Source: Streptomyces tanashiensis
Lineage (GTDB): Bacteria > Actinomycetota > Actinomycetes > Streptomycetales > Streptomycetaceae
Assembly (NCBI RefSeq): GCF_014648895.1
Contig: NZ_BMRZ01000020.1
Location: 1 to 64,000 of the forward strand
Direction of reading: 5' to 3'
Length of the DNA stretch: 64,000 nt
Within the stretch, counting starts at the first letter, position 1. Every line of letters begins with the position of its first letter. The notes under the pieces were generated by a model. It had not been told where the DNA came from. It made no database searches and worked only from the letters and a program-made list of their open reading frames with translations. Positions 1-8,589 of the stretch are shown here, piece by piece. The position numbers were made by a program, and so were the translations under genes.

Positions 1-24
1 CTAATAGGCCGAGGGCTTGTCCTC
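1..24 (+). rRNA. 23S rRNA, extreme 3' end (partial)
   Basis: The first bases (CTAATAGGCCGAGGGCTTG onward) are the conserved 3' terminus of actinobacterial 23S rRNA. The rest of the gene lies left of the window. The exact end is estimated. About 70 bases of spacer follow before 5S rRNA, and no tRNA is visible in it. Confidence 0.8.
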
Positions 25-94
25 AGTTGCTCGCGTCCACTGTGTTAGTTCTGAAGCAATGAACTCCCTTGCCGGTTGAGTTCAACTTCATAGA

Positions 95-211
95 GTTTCG
101 GTGGTCATAGCGTTAGGGAAACGCCCGGTTACATTCCGAACCCGGAAGCTAAGCCTTTCAGCGCCGATGGTACTGCAGGGGGGACCCTGTGGGAGAGTAG
201 GACGCCGCCGA
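95..211 (+). rRNA. rrf: 5S rRNA
   Basis: This 117-base segment begins GTTTCGGTGGTCATAGCG and contains the conserved CCCGGTTACATTCCGAACCC loop region. It ends GGACGCCGCCGAAC, which pairs with the 5' end. It matches the Streptomyces 5S pattern by eye and is the last gene of an rRNA operon. Confidence 0.95.
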
Positions 212-221
212 ACAATTTTTA

Positions 222-262
222 GCCTCAACCCCCGGACTTTGTCCGGGGGTTGAGGCATTTTT
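222..262 (+). terminator. rRNA operon terminator
   Basis: A perfect 16-bp stem (222-237 pairing with 241-256) has a three-base TTT loop and is followed by ATTTTT. It sits 10 bases after 5S rRNA and is a textbook factor-independent terminator closing the rRNA operon. Confidence 0.93.
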
Positions 263-280
263 GCGTTCTAGGCTGTGGTC

Positions 281-928
281 ATGCGATACGACTTGGTCAT
301 CTTCGACAACGACGGTGTGCTCGTGGACAGCGAGCCGATCTCCAATCACCTGCTGGCCGGCTATCTGACGGAGCTCGGGCATCCCACCACGTACGAGGAG
401 TCGGTGCGGGACTACATGGGGTCCGCCATGCACCGGATCCATGAGCTCGTCGAGGCGCGGAGCGGGAAGAAGCTGCCGGCGGACTTCGACGAGACGTTCC
501 ACGCGCGGGTCTTCGCCGCCTTCGAAGCGGAGTTGGAGGCCGTCGCCGGTGCCGGGGACGTGCTCAAGGGGCTTGCCGCGGCCGGTGTTCCGTACTGTGT
601 GGCCTCCTCGGGGAGCCATGAGCGGATCAGGGTCGGGCACCGGAAGACCGGGCTCGACGTCCACTTCAGGGACGAGATCGTGTTCAGTGCCGAGGATGTC
701 GGCCGGGGCAAGCCGGCGCCGGACCTCTTCCTGTACGCCGCCGAGCGCATGGGGGTCGCCCCCGAGCGGTGTGTGGTGGTCGAGGACAGCGGGCTCGGGG
801 TCCAGGCCGCCCTGGCGGCCGGGATGGACGTGTTCGGGTTCACCGCGATGACACCGGAGGCGAAGCTCGCCGGGGCGAAGGGCTACTTCGGGAGGATGGA
901 GGAGCTTCCCGCGATTTTGGAGGCGTGA
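281..928 (+). CDS. HAD-superfamily phosphatase (beta-phosphoglucomutase/phosphatase type)
   Basis: This 215-residue cytosolic hydrolase has all four HAD motifs: DNDGVLVDSEP near the N-terminus (nucleophile Asp), SSGSHERI (motif II), GRGKPAPDLF (motif III Lys) and VVVEDSGLGVQAA (motif IV acidic pair). The region between motifs I and II fits an alpha-helical cap, as in phosphoglycolate phosphatases and beta-phosphoglucomutases. The substrate cannot be told. The ATG at 281 is preferred; a GTG two codons upstream (275) is possible. It starts just beyond the rRNA terminator, so it needs its own promoter. Confidence 0.85.
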   Translation: MRYDLVIFDNDGVLVDSEPISNHLLAGYLTELGHPTTYEESVRDYMGSAMHRIHELVEARSGKKLPADFDETFHARVFAAFEAELEAVAGAGDVLKGLAAAGVPYCVASSGSHERIRVGHRKTGLDVHFRDEIVFSAEDVGRGKPAPDLFLYAAERMGVAPERCVVVEDSGLGVQAALAAGMDVFGFTAMTPEAKLAGAKGYFGRMEELPAILEA

Positions 929-971
929 TCCATCTACCCAGCGGTAGTTTCCGGCCGTACGCTGTGCCGCC

Positions 972-2171
972 ATGACGGATGCGCGTTTGCGGCGTGGGCG
1001 GGGATCCCTGGCGGTCAGTTTCTTCGTGCAGGGGGTCACCTTCGCCCTGCTCGTGACTCGAATACCGGCGATCCAGGACCAGTACGGGATCTCGGACGGG
1101 CTGCTGCCGGCCTTCCTGGCGGCGGTCCCGATCCTGGCGGGTGTGGCGAGTGTGGCGACCGAGAAGGTCGTCGCCCAGGTCGGGCCGGCGGTGGTGCTGC
1201 GGTGGGCGCAGCCCTTCGTGCTGCTGGCCCTCCTCGCCGTGGGGATGGGGTCGGAGCTCTGGCATGCCGCGATCGCGCTGGGGCTCTTCGGTCTTGCCGT
1301 GGGTGCCCTCGACGCCTCGATGAACATGCTGGGGGTGAGCCTGCAGCGGGCGTACGGGCGGAGCATCATGCTCGGTTTCCACGCCTCGTACAGCCTCGGC
1401 GGGATCGCGGGGGCCTCGCTCGCCTGGGTGGGGGCGCACTGGCACCTGTCGCTGTTCGTGTCGTACCTGCCGGTGGTGGCCGTGCTGCTGCCCGTCGCGT
1501 TCGTCGGCAGCCGGTGGTACGTGGCCGGTGGGGAGTCCGAGCCGGCCGAGGCGGGGGACGCGAAGGGGAGCGGTGTCGTCTTCAAGGTGCTGCTGCCGCT
1601 GTGTCTGGTGATGACCTTCGCGTACATCGGGGACTCGACGGTCTCCAACTGGAGTGCCAAGTACCTCCAGGACGTGCTGGGCAGCTCGGAGGAGCTGGCG
1701 ACCGTGCCGTACAACGCGTACATGGTGACGACGCTGCTCGGGCGGGCGGTCGGGGACTTCGGGGTGCGGCGGCTCGGGGCCGTCGTGGTGGTGCGGGCGG
1801 GTGCCGTGCTCGCGGGTCTCGGGTTCGCTGCGGTCGCGGCGGCTCCGGGTGCCTGGGCGGGGATCGCCGGGTTCACGGTGCTCGGGTTCGGGCTGAGCGT
1901 GATCGTGCCGCAGACGTTCGCCGCGGCGGGGCGGCTGTTCCCGGGGGCCAGTGACGCGGCGGTCGCGCGGCTCAACGTCTTCAACTACGTGGGATTCCTC
2001 GTGGGCTCTCCCCTGGTGGGGGCGCTCGGGGACGCGTGGAGCTATCGGGGGGCCATGCTGGTGCCGATGGTGCTGGTCCTGGTGACGGTGGTGTACGCCA
2101 CGTCGTTCGGTGCGCGAGAGGCCCGATACGGTGGCGGGCATGAGCGGCCGCGCACTGTTGATGTGGGATGA
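972..2171 (+). CDS. Major facilitator superfamily transporter
   Basis: This 399-residue integral membrane protein has about 12 hydrophobic segments, starting with FFVQGVTFALLVTRIPAIQD. The first half carries the conserved glycine-rich helix, and a charged cytoplasmic loop follows helix 6 (around GGESEPAEAGDAKG). The N-terminus resembles bacterial MFS permeases of the drug/sugar type. The substrate is unknown. Its 3' end overlaps the start of the downstream acuC-like gene by 32 bases, which suggests translational coupling. Confidence 0.85.
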   Translation: MTDARLRRGRGSLAVSFFVQGVTFALLVTRIPAIQDQYGISDGLLPAFLAAVPILAGVASVATEKVVAQVGPAVVLRWAQPFVLLALLAVGMGSELWHAAIALGLFGLAVGALDASMNMLGVSLQRAYGRSIMLGFHASYSLGGIAGASLAWVGAHWHLSLFVSYLPVVAVLLPVAFVGSRWYVAGGESEPAEAGDAKGSGVVFKVLLPLCLVMTFAYIGDSTVSNWSAKYLQDVLGSSEELATVPYNAYMVTTLLGRAVGDFGVRRLGAVVVVRAGAVLAGLGFAAVAAAPGAWAGIAGFTVLGFGLSVIVPQTFAAAGRLFPGASDAAVARLNVFNYVGFLVGSPLVGALGDAWSYRGAMLVPMVLVLVTVVYATSFGAREARYGGGHERPRTVDVG

Positions 2172-3315
2172 AGCTGTCACGCAGTACGACTTCGGGTCCG
2201 AGCATCCGATGGATCCGGTCCGGCTCGCGCTGACGATGTCGCTGGTGCGGGCCTACGGGCTCGACCGGGCGGTGGACGTGGTGGCGGCGAAGCCGGCCGG
2301 GGACTCGACGCTGCGGCTCGTGCACCGCGAGGACTATGTGGCGGCGGTGCGGGCGGCCTCGGCGGATCCGCGCCATGCCGACCAGGCGTACGGGCTCGGC
2401 ACGGTCGACGATCCGGCGTTCGCCGGGATGCACGAGGTGTCGGCGCTGATCGCCGGGCAGTCGGTGGGCGCGGCGGAGGCGGTCTGGCGCGGGGAGGCCG
2501 CGCACGCGGTGAACTTCGCGGGTGGGCTGCACCACGCGATGCCGGGGGCGGCCTCGGGTTTCTGCATCTACAACGACGCCTCGCTGGCGATCGCCCGGCT
2601 GCTCGAACTGGGCGCGGAGCGGGTCATGTACGTGGATGTGGACGTGCATCACGGGGACGGGGTGCAGGCGGCGTTCTGGGAGGACCCGCGGGTTCTGACG
2701 GTGTCGTTGCACGAGCATCCGCGGACGCTGTTCCCGCAGACGGGCTGGCCGGAGGAGACGGGCGCGGCGGGGGCCGGTGAGGGCGGGGCCGTGAACGTGG
2801 CGCTGCCGGCGGGGACGGGGGACGCGGGGTGGCTGCGGGCCTTCCACGCGGTCGTGCCGGAGCTCGTCGCGGACTTCCGGCCGCAGGTGCTGGTGACGCA
2901 GCACGGGGCGGACACGCACTTCGAGGATCCGCTGGCGCACCTTGCGGTGTCGCTGGACGCGCAGCGGGCGGTCCAGGAGGCCTGTCACGAGCTGGCGCAC
3001 GAGTATGCCGAGGGGCGCTGGCTGGCGCTCGGCGGCGGCGGGTACGCGGTGGTGGATGTCGTACCGCGGTCGTGGACGCATCTGGTGGGGATCGCGGCGC
3101 ATGCTCCGGTGGATCCGGAGTCGGTGATCCCGGCGTCGTGGCGGGACGAGGTGTACGCGCGGACCCGGCAGCCGGGGCCGGCGCGGATGACGGACGGGCG
3201 GTGGCCGGTGGGCTTCCGGGACTGGGCCGAGGGGTACGACCCGGCGGACCGGCTGGACCAGGCGGTGCTCGCGACGCGGAAGGCGGCGTTTCCGCTGCGG
3301 GGGATGCTGGCCTAG
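2140..3315 (+). CDS. acuC: AcuC-like class II histone deacetylase family protein
   Basis: This 391-residue zinc-dependent deacylase has the arginase/deacetylase fold. Visible landmarks are the active-site His pair HH131-132 (GGLHHAMPG) and the metal-binding run DVDVHHGDG at 166-174. A later QHGADTHFEDPL follows, and a GGGGY motif lies near residue 304. In Bacillus and other bacteria AcuC removes the inhibitory acetyl group from acetyl-CoA synthetase. The same role is likely here, although polyamine or other acyl substrates are possible. The ATG at 2140 is chosen because homologs begin near MSGRALLMWDEAV; it lies inside the MFS gene. Confidence 0.85.
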   Translation: MSGRALLMWDEAVTQYDFGSEHPMDPVRLALTMSLVRAYGLDRAVDVVAAKPAGDSTLRLVHREDYVAAVRAASADPRHADQAYGLGTVDDPAFAGMHEVSALIAGQSVGAAEAVWRGEAAHAVNFAGGLHHAMPGAASGFCIYNDASLAIARLLELGAERVMYVDVDVHHGDGVQAAFWEDPRVLTVSLHEHPRTLFPQTGWPEETGAAGAGEGGAVNVALPAGTGDAGWLRAFHAVVPELVADFRPQVLVTQHGADTHFEDPLAHLAVSLDAQRAVQEACHELAHEYAEGRWLALGGGGYAVVDVVPRSWTHLVGIAAHAPVDPESVIPASWRDEVYARTRQPGPARMTDGRWPVGFRDWAEGYDPADRLDQAVLATRKAAFPLRGMLA

Positions 3316-3414
3316 GGGGCGGGGCCGGGAACGTTCTCCCGGGCGTTACGCCGACGGTGGGGTGTCCGGGAGGTTTGGATCCCCGGGCGGTGGTGTTCCG
3401 GCAGCATCGGGTGG

Positions 3415-4230
3415 GTGTTGAGTACCGGGGCGCTGCGGGCGCATCTGTTGGCGGCGGGGTTGGCGGGCAGGGTGGCGACCTCGCGGGAGGAGAACCTGCG
3501 GAGCTATCGGCTGTTCGCCGCGCGTGATCCGCGGGTGCTGCTCGGGCTGGACCCCGCGTGGGTGTGGGACGAGGCGGGTCTGCTGCGGCTGATGGCCGAC
3601 AAGTGTGGGGTGTCGGGGGATCCGGCGCACCGGTCGGGGCCGGACGTCATCGATCCGGAGCGTACGGTGCGGGGGCTCGACGCCTTCGCGGCGCGTCTGG
3701 GTGCGGCGGCCGCGCGGCGGGTTCCGGTGCTTCTCGGGACGGGGCATCCGCATCGTCTGCTCGGTTTCTACGTCGCTCTCGCAGACGCCTTGTCGGCGGC
3801 GGGATGTCTTGTCCTCACACCGGCGCAGGGGCGATGTGTCGACATAACGACCCGGTTCGGCGTACGTACGTACCTTCTCGACTACGTACGGGGGGTCGCG
3901 CTGGTACGGGAACCCGGGCCGTCCGGCGACGGGCGTGTGCGGGGGGCGCACTCCCACTCGCCGCTGCCGGTTAGGGCCGCTCTGGAGAGCGCGGCGGACG
4001 GTGGCGGGCCGCTGCCGGAGCTTGTGGTGGGGGACCACGGATGGGTCTGCGGGGCAGGTCAGCTGGGTATCGAGGCCATCGGTCTGGCGGACACGGATGA
4101 TCCCGCGCTGTTCGTCGGGGAGGCGGAGGGGCAGGTGTCGGTGGCCGTTCCGCTTGATGACGGAGTGCGCTCCGCCTCGTACCTCCCGCTGACGCGCTAT
4201 GTACTCAATCGAGCGTGTCTGTCACGGTAA
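3415..4230 (+). CDS. Conserved Streptomyces protein, putative phosphatase
   Basis: This 271-residue soluble protein starts with GTG. It is conserved next to the following regulator in Streptomyces and commonly carries the name phosphatase, but I see no HAD or histidine-phosphatase signature that proves it. Recognisable conserved blocks are TSREENLRSYRLFAARDPR, VLLGTGHPHRLLGFY, TPAQGRC and PELVVGDHGWVCGAGQLG. The HP and DHGW motifs could be metal or phosphate contacts. About 100 bases separate it from acuC. Confidence 0.6.
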   Translation: MLSTGALRAHLLAAGLAGRVATSREENLRSYRLFAARDPRVLLGLDPAWVWDEAGLLRLMADKCGVSGDPAHRSGPDVIDPERTVRGLDAFAARLGAAAARRVPVLLGTGHPHRLLGFYVALADALSAAGCLVLTPAQGRCVDITTRFGVRTYLLDYVRGVALVREPGPSGDGRVRGAHSHSPLPVRAALESAADGGGPLPELVVGDHGWVCGAGQLGIEAIGLADTDDPALFVGEAEGQVSVAVPLDDGVRSASYLPLTRYVLNRACLSR

Positions 4231-4357
4231 ACGGCCGATGGCAGCTCCTCTTCCCCACTCGTACCACCCGCCCCTAGTCTGGAGAGTGAGCGCTCGGCGA
4301 CGAAGAGTCACCGGAGGGGAAGCCGGTGGGCGTCGCGGCGGAAGGTACAGGTGGGTC

Positions 4358-4567
4358 ATGGCTGCTGGCGAACGACCTCTCAACGAGGTCAAGTTTCTGA
4401 CCGTGGCGGAAGTCGCCTCGGTGATGCGCGTGTCGAAGATGACCGTGTACCGCTTGGTGCACAGCGGTCATCTGCCGGCGATCCGGGTGGGCAGGTCCTT
4501 CCGGGTGCCGGAACAGGCGGTTCACGAGTACCTGCGGGAGTCGTTCGTGGGGGTGGGGAGCGCTTAG
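4358..4567 (+). CDS. Small helix-turn-helix regulator, MerR/excisionase type (BldC/BdtA-like)
   Basis: This 69-residue DNA-binding protein consists almost wholly of one winged helix-turn-helix: FLTVAEVASVMRVSKMTVYRLVHSG, then the wing HLPAIRVGRSFRVPEQAVHEYL. It is the same single-domain architecture as the developmental regulator BldC, but the sequence differs. By recalled gene order next to bldN it corresponds to S. coelicolor SCO3328, reported as the BldD target bdtA; I am moderately sure of that. The ATG at 4358 has GGAAGG upstream. An 8-bp palindrome GAGCGCTC at about 4288 lies in its leader. Confidence 0.8.
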   Translation: MAAGERPLNEVKFLTVAEVASVMRVSKMTVYRLVHSGHLPAIRVGRSFRVPEQAVHEYLRESFVGVGSA

Positions 4568-4683
4568 CGGCCGCGCGGCCGCAATGCCGGGAAAGCCCCG
4601 TACGGCCCTCGGATTACAAGCGCGGTCCTCGGGACGGTAGGCTAGGCCGACGTAGGTCGTGTGGGCCCAGACGCCCCGCACCG

Positions 4684-4705
4684 ATCCCCGCCGGGAGGCG
4701 GGGAT
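4684..4705 (+). other. Hairpin in the leader of the bS22-type gene
   Basis: A perfect 9-bp stem (ATCCCCGCC paired with GGCGGGGAT) encloses a GGGA loop. It lies 26 bases before the start codon and just upstream of the ribosome binding region, so it is a plausible 5' UTR structure affecting translation or RNA stability. Confidence 0.5.
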
Positions 4706-4731
4706 GTTCCGAGAAGTGAGCGAGGGTAGTC

Positions 4732-4830
4732 GTGGGCTCTGTTATCAAGAAGCGGCGCAAGCGGATGGCGAAGAAGAAGCACCGCAAGCTGCTCAAGCGC
4801 ACGCGCGTTCAGCGTCGCAACAAGAAGTAA
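4732..4830 (+). CDS. bS22-type small basic ribosomal protein (AURKAIP1/COX24 domain)
   Basis: This 32-residue protein (GTG start) begins MGSVIKKRRKRMAKKKHRK and ends RVQRRNKK. Twenty or more residues are Lys, Arg or His. It belongs to the AURKAIP1/COX24-like family; the mycobacterial version, bS22, was seen bound in the ribosome near the decoding centre and intersubunit bridge region. The family is very short and often missed in annotation. A GC-rich leader hairpin precedes it and a strong terminator follows 35 bases after the stop, so it looks monocistronic. Confidence 0.85.
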   Translation: MGSVIKKRRKRMAKKKHRKLLKRTRVQRRNKK

Positions 4831-4864
4831 GGCGACAGCTGCTTCGCAGCGTTTGTGCGTCAGG

Positions 4865-4903
4865 CGTGGCCCTTCACCGTTCGCGGTGGAGGGCCACGTT
4901 TCA
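4865..4903 (+). terminator. Terminator after the bS22-type gene
   Basis: A 15-bp stem (4865-4879 with 4884-4898, one G-T wobble) closes a stable TTCG loop and is followed by TTTCATT. It separates the small ribosomal gene from the epimerase. Confidence 0.85.
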
Positions 4904-4966
4904 TTGCGCGGAAATCTTGAGGCGCTACGGTGGCGACCAACGGAAGACGGACGGAAGGCGCGGATC

Positions 4967-6040
4967 TTGGGCAAGGTCGTGCTCGTCACCGGTGCCGCCC
5001 GGCATCTGGGGGGCCGCTTCGTGCGGCGGATCCAGCGGGACCCGGAAGTGGAGCGGGTGATCGCCGTCGACGCGGTGGACCCGGCTCATCAGCTCGGCGC
5101 CGCCGAGTTCGTACGGGCGGACATCCGCCGGCCCGAGATCGCCAAGGTCCTCGCCGAGCACGACGTCGACACGGTGGTCCATCTGGACGTCACCGGTACG
5201 GCGCTCGGTGGCGGCGGCCGGACGTCGGTCAAGGAGACCAACGTCATCGGCACCATGCAGCTGCTCGGCGCCTGCCAGAAGTCGCCGCGGATCCGGCGCC
5301 TGGTGATCAAGTCCAGTACGAGCGTCTACGGCTCCGCGCCCCGGGACCCGGCCGTCTTCACCGAGACGACGCCCGCGAAGTCCCTGCCGAGCGGCGGCTT
5401 TGCGAAGGACGCCGTCGAGGTCGAGGGGTACGTCCGGGGTTTCGCCCGCCGCCGGCCCGACGTGGCGGTGTGCGTGCTGAGGTTCGCGAACATCCTCGGG
5501 CCCCGGATCGACTCCCCGCTCGCCGAGTACCTGGCGCTGCCGGTGCTGCCGACCGTCCTCGGTTACGACCCGCGGCTGCAGTTCGTCCACGAGGACGACG
5601 TGATCGACGTCCTGCGCCTGGGGGCGCACGAGCCCCGCAGGGCGACCCAGAACAGCGGCACGTTCAACGTGGCCGGGGACGGGGTGCTGCTGCTCTCCCA
5701 GTGCGCGCGCCGGCTCGGGCGGCCGACGGTGCCCGTGCTGCTGCCCGCGGTCACCTGGGTGGGCACCGCGCTGCGCACGGTCGGGATCACCGACTTCGCG
5801 CCCGAGCAGATCCGGCTGCTCACGCACGGCCGGGTCGTCTCGACGGTCCAGACGCGGGAGGTCCTCGGCTTCACGCCGCGCTACTCGACGGCGGAGGCGC
5901 TCGCCGACTTCGCGCGGGGGCGGGGACCGGGGCTGCTGCCGCCCGAGCTGCTGGCCGGGGCGGTGGACCGGCTCGCCGGGCGCCTGTCCCCGCCGGCCGC
6001 TCCCTCCACCGAAGCTTCCCCCCTTCACCACGGCGCCTGA
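4967..6040 (+). CDS. NAD-dependent epimerase/dehydratase family protein
   Basis: This 357-residue extended short-chain dehydrogenase has the Rossmann motif VLVTGAARHLGGRF at the N-terminus. IKSSTSVYGSAPRDPA carries the catalytic Ser region and Tyr candidate, and LRFANILGPRID occupies the usual substrate-side position. A TTG at 4967 with GGAAGG about 10 bases upstream is the most likely start; the open frame continues to 4853 without conserved residues. It may modify a nucleotide sugar or a lipid-linked substrate; the substrate is unknown. The acyltransferase begins 16 bases downstream, so the two probably form an operon. Confidence 0.75.
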   Translation: MGKVVLVTGAARHLGGRFVRRIQRDPEVERVIAVDAVDPAHQLGAAEFVRADIRRPEIAKVLAEHDVDTVVHLDVTGTALGGGGRTSVKETNVIGTMQLLGACQKSPRIRRLVIKSSTSVYGSAPRDPAVFTETTPAKSLPSGGFAKDAVEVEGYVRGFARRRPDVAVCVLRFANILGPRIDSPLAEYLALPVLPTVLGYDPRLQFVHEDDVIDVLRLGAHEPRRATQNSGTFNVAGDGVLLLSQCARRLGRPTVPVLLPAVTWVGTALRTVGITDFAPEQIRLLTHGRVVSTVQTREVLGFTPRYSTAEALADFARGRGPGLLPPELLAGAVDRLAGRLSPPAAPSTEASPLHHGA

Positions 6041-6055
6041 GGAGACCCGACTGCG

Positions 6056-7144
6056 ATGGCGGACGCCAAGGTCATTCCGTTCGACGACGACCGCTCACGG
6101 GCCCGCCGGCGGCCCGCCAGGGCCGAGGGCGAGGCGGCGGCCGTACGGGCCCTGCCGGGGCCTCAGCAGGCGCTGGGGGAGCCGGAAGGGGCGTCGGAGG
6201 CCTCCGGGGCCTCCCCGGCCTCCGGAGCCTCCGGTGCTTCCGGGGCCGCGGCCCCGGAGCCGGGGCCCGGGGCCGACGCGCCGGAGCGGGCGGCGGCCGG
6301 CCGGAGCGGCTGGGAGCGGCGGCTCGCGGGCGGGCTCGCGTTCCTGCGGCGGCGGGTCACCGGCGAGTACGAGGTCGACGAGTTCGGCTACGACGAGGAG
6401 CTCACCGACCAGGTCCTGATGTCGCTGCTGCGCCCGCTGTACGAGAAGTACTTCCGGGTGGAGGTGAAGGGCGTCGAGAACATCCCGGCCGAGGGCGGGG
6501 CGCTGATCGTCGCCAACCACTCCGGGACCCTGCCGCTGGACGGGCTGATGATGCAGGTCGCCGTCCACGATCACCATCCGGCCGGGCGGCACCTGCGGCT
6601 GCTCGCCGCGGACCTGGTCTTCGTCCTGCCCGTCGTCAACGAGCTGGCCCGCAAGGCGGGGCACACGCTGGCCTGCGCGGAGGACGCGGAGCGGCTGCTG
6701 CGCTCCGGCGAGATCGTCGGGGTGATGCCGGAGGGCTTCAAGGGGATCGGGAAGCCCTTCGGGGAGCGGTACAAGCTCCAGCGGTTCGGGCGGGGCGGTT
6801 TCGTCTCGACGGCGCTGCGGGCCGGGGTGCCGATCGTGCCCTGCTCGATCGTGGGCGCGGAGGAGATATACCCGATGCTCGGGAACGCCAGGACGCTGGC
6901 GCGGGTGCTCGGTTTCCCGTACTTCCCGCTCACTCCGACCTTCCCGTGGCTGGGGCCGCTCGGGGCGCTGCCGCTGCCGACGAAGTGGACGATCCAGTTC
7001 GGCGAGCCGATCCCGACGGATTCGTACGCGCCGGAGGCGGCGGAGGACCCGATGCTGATGTTCAACCTGACGGATCAGGTGCGGGAGCAGATCCAGCACA
7101 CGCTCTACAAGCTGCTCGTGCAGCGGCGGTCGGTGTTCTTCTGA
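6056..7144 (+). CDS. Lysophospholipid acyltransferase family protein (PlsC/LPLAT)
   Basis: This 362-residue protein joins a roughly 100-residue low-complexity N-terminus (Ala/Ser/Gly/Glu repeats such as SGASPASGASGASG) to an acyltransferase domain. The domain shows VANHSGTLPLDGLMM, carrying the catalytic His and an Asp, then VGVMPEGFKGIG (motif III) and VPIVPCSIVGAEEIYP (motif IV). The spacing between His and Asp is longer than in classical HX4D enzymes, as in the LPLAT/MGAT-like branch. It probably acylates a phospholipid or glycerolipid at the membrane. It follows the epimerase by 16 bases. Confidence 0.8.
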   Translation: MADAKVIPFDDDRSRARRRPARAEGEAAAVRALPGPQQALGEPEGASEASGASPASGASGASGAAAPEPGPGADAPERAAAGRSGWERRLAGGLAFLRRRVTGEYEVDEFGYDEELTDQVLMSLLRPLYEKYFRVEVKGVENIPAEGGALIVANHSGTLPLDGLMMQVAVHDHHPAGRHLRLLAADLVFVLPVVNELARKAGHTLACAEDAERLLRSGEIVGVMPEGFKGIGKPFGERYKLQRFGRGGFVSTALRAGVPIVPCSIVGAEEIYPMLGNARTLARVLGFPYFPLTPTFPWLGPLGALPLPTKWTIQFGEPIPTDSYAPEAAEDPMLMFNLTDQVREQIQHTLYKLLVQRRSVFF

Positions 7145-7167
7145 CCGCCGCTCCCCGAGCAGGCATG

Positions 7168-7208
7168 GAAGAAGGGGCGCCCCCCGTCCGTGGGGGCGCC
7201 CCTTCTTC
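7168..7208. terminator. Bidirectional terminator between acyltransferase and rsbN
   Basis: A perfect 17-bp stem (7168-7184 with 7192-7208) has a 7-base loop. It sits between two convergent genes whose stop codons flank it, so it can serve both strands. Confidence 0.88.
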
Positions 7209-7211
7209 TTG

Positions 7212-8459
7212 TCAGCGAGCGTCCTCGCTGTCGATGCCGAGGCCCGGAAGCAGGCCCGGCAGGAGTGGCGGAAGGGTCACGTCCGGCACGTCCGGGGTCG
7301 ACTGGCCCTCGGTGGGGGCCGTCGGTGTGCCCGTCGGGGAGGGCTTGAGCAGTCCGCCGGCGCTGCCGCCGAGGAGGCCGTCGTCCTCGGGCGAGCCCGT
7401 GCCGCTGCCCGTGCTCGGGGTGGTTCCCGTGCTGGGCCCGGACGGGCGGGGCGGGGCGGAGTGGCTGTTCGACGGGGACGCCTGCTGGTCCGCCGGCGGG
7501 CGCTGGGTGTCGGCGCCCTGGGTGCCCTTCGGCGTGCCGGGGCTGCTGCGCGGGCCTTCGGAGCCGATCGCGCCCCGCTCGGGGGTGCGGGGGAGCACCG
7601 ACTGGAGCGGCTCGACCTCTTCGTCTATGGCGTCGAAGACGTCCGTCACCTCGCTGCCGACGTCCGCCAGTTGGACGGGGAGCCGGTCGCGGAGGCCGTT
7701 CCAGGTGTCCCGGTGGGCCTGGGCGAAGGAGTTGAGCCGGGCCATCGGGCCGATCTCGCCGTCCCGCTCGTACGCCTCGCGGAGCAGCCGGTGGCCCTCG
7801 GAGGCGTCGTGCTTCATTCCGCCCAGGACGCGGCGGATCTCGGCGAGGGACTCGTGGTCGAGCTCCCCGGCGCGGCCGCGCTCCATGAGCCGGCGGGCCT
7901 CGCTGAGACGGGTGGAGGCCTGGTCGAGGTAGATGCCGCCGCGGTCCGCGTCGTCGTCCGCCATGCCCAGCTTGATGTCCTCCATGCCTCGCTTGAGTCC
8001 GTAGAGCGAGTCACCGGGGAGGGCGTCGGAACTTGCAGCGGCCACTCCGCCGAAGGCGCCCGCCGCGACACCGACCGTGAGGCCGCCGGCGGCGAGGCCC
8101 TTGGTCCAGCGGGACCGGGGGCGCAGTCTCCGGAGTGGGGACGCCCGGTGGGCTCCCCTGCCGGTGGATGTCCGTTGCTCCGGCACCGTAGGGCCCGCCG
8201 AGGCGCTCCCTTCCATGAGCATCGCTTCCATGGCGGCGACGAGCTGGGCTCGTTGCACCACCTTGACCTCGGGGTCGAGCTGCGGTCTGGGCAGCTCGCC
8301 GAGGCCGTTCGCCAGGGCCAACAGCCGCCCGTGCTCGGCGGGTTCGGCCGGTTCCGCCGGGGCCTCGGGCTGCTCGGCCGCCGCGTCCTCGGACGCCCGG
8401 TCCTCCAGGGCCTGGGCGAAGGCGTTCGCCCGCCGGTGCGCCGATACGTTCGCGATCAC
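7212..8459 (-). CDS. rsbN: RsbN, membrane-bound anti-sigma factor of BldN
   Basis: This 415-residue protein lies immediately downstream of bldN, as rsbN does in Streptomyces. The first 90 residues (ANVSAHRRANAFAQALEDR onward) form the presumed sigma-binding region. One membrane segment spans about 121-143 after a basic stretch, and a DUF5667-type extracytoplasmic part follows (SSDALPGDSLYGLKRGMED). The tail is rich in Pro, Ser and Thr. RsbN is established as the BldN-specific anti-sigma factor. The GTG at 8459 has AGGAGG eight bases upstream; a GTG at 8468 would overlap that site. A BldN-type promoter precedes it. Confidence 0.88.
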   Translation of the reverse strand: MIANVSAHRRANAFAQALEDRASEDAAAEQPEAPAEPAEPAEHGRLLALANGLGELPRPQLDPEVKVVQRAQLVAAMEAMLMEGSASAGPTVPEQRTSTGRGAHRASPLRRLRPRSRWTKGLAAGGLTVGVAAGAFGGVAAASSDALPGDSLYGLKRGMEDIKLGMADDDADRGGIYLDQASTRLSEARRLMERGRAGELDHESLAEIRRVLGGMKHDASEGHRLLREAYERDGEIGPMARLNSFAQAHRDTWNGLRDRLPVQLADVGSEVTDVFDAIDEEVEPLQSVLPRTPERGAIGSEGPRSSPGTPKGTQGADTQRPPADQQASPSNSHSAPPRPSGPSTGTTPSTGSGTGSPEDDGLLGGSAGGLLKPSPTGTPTAPTEGQSTPDVPDVTLPPLLPGLLPGLGIDSEDAR

Positions 8460-8589
8460 GGGCGGCACCTCCTCTCGTCATGACGGTCGACTCCCCGGGG
8501 TGTCCGGAAGGTTGCACACCTTGAGCGCATCCACACGAAAGAGTGAGTGGCTGCGGACATGGCGTGACCACAGGGAGCCTGCATCCCGC

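Noticed and set aside
158..1984. Long open frame on the minus strand across the rRNA end, HAD and MFS genes
   Set aside because: It is a GC-skew shadow: low-complexity Arg/Pro/Thr protein, antisense to well-supported genes and running through 5S rRNA.
4568..4583. Tandem GCGGCCGC palindromes after the HTH gene
   Set aside because: Short GC-rich palindromes are frequent in this genome; no gene or regulator relation could be supported.
4930..7932. 1000-residue open frame on the plus strand over the epimerase, acyltransferase and rsbN
   Set aside because: The protein is Arg/Gly/Ala-rich with no domain and covers genes with clear motifs in other frames.
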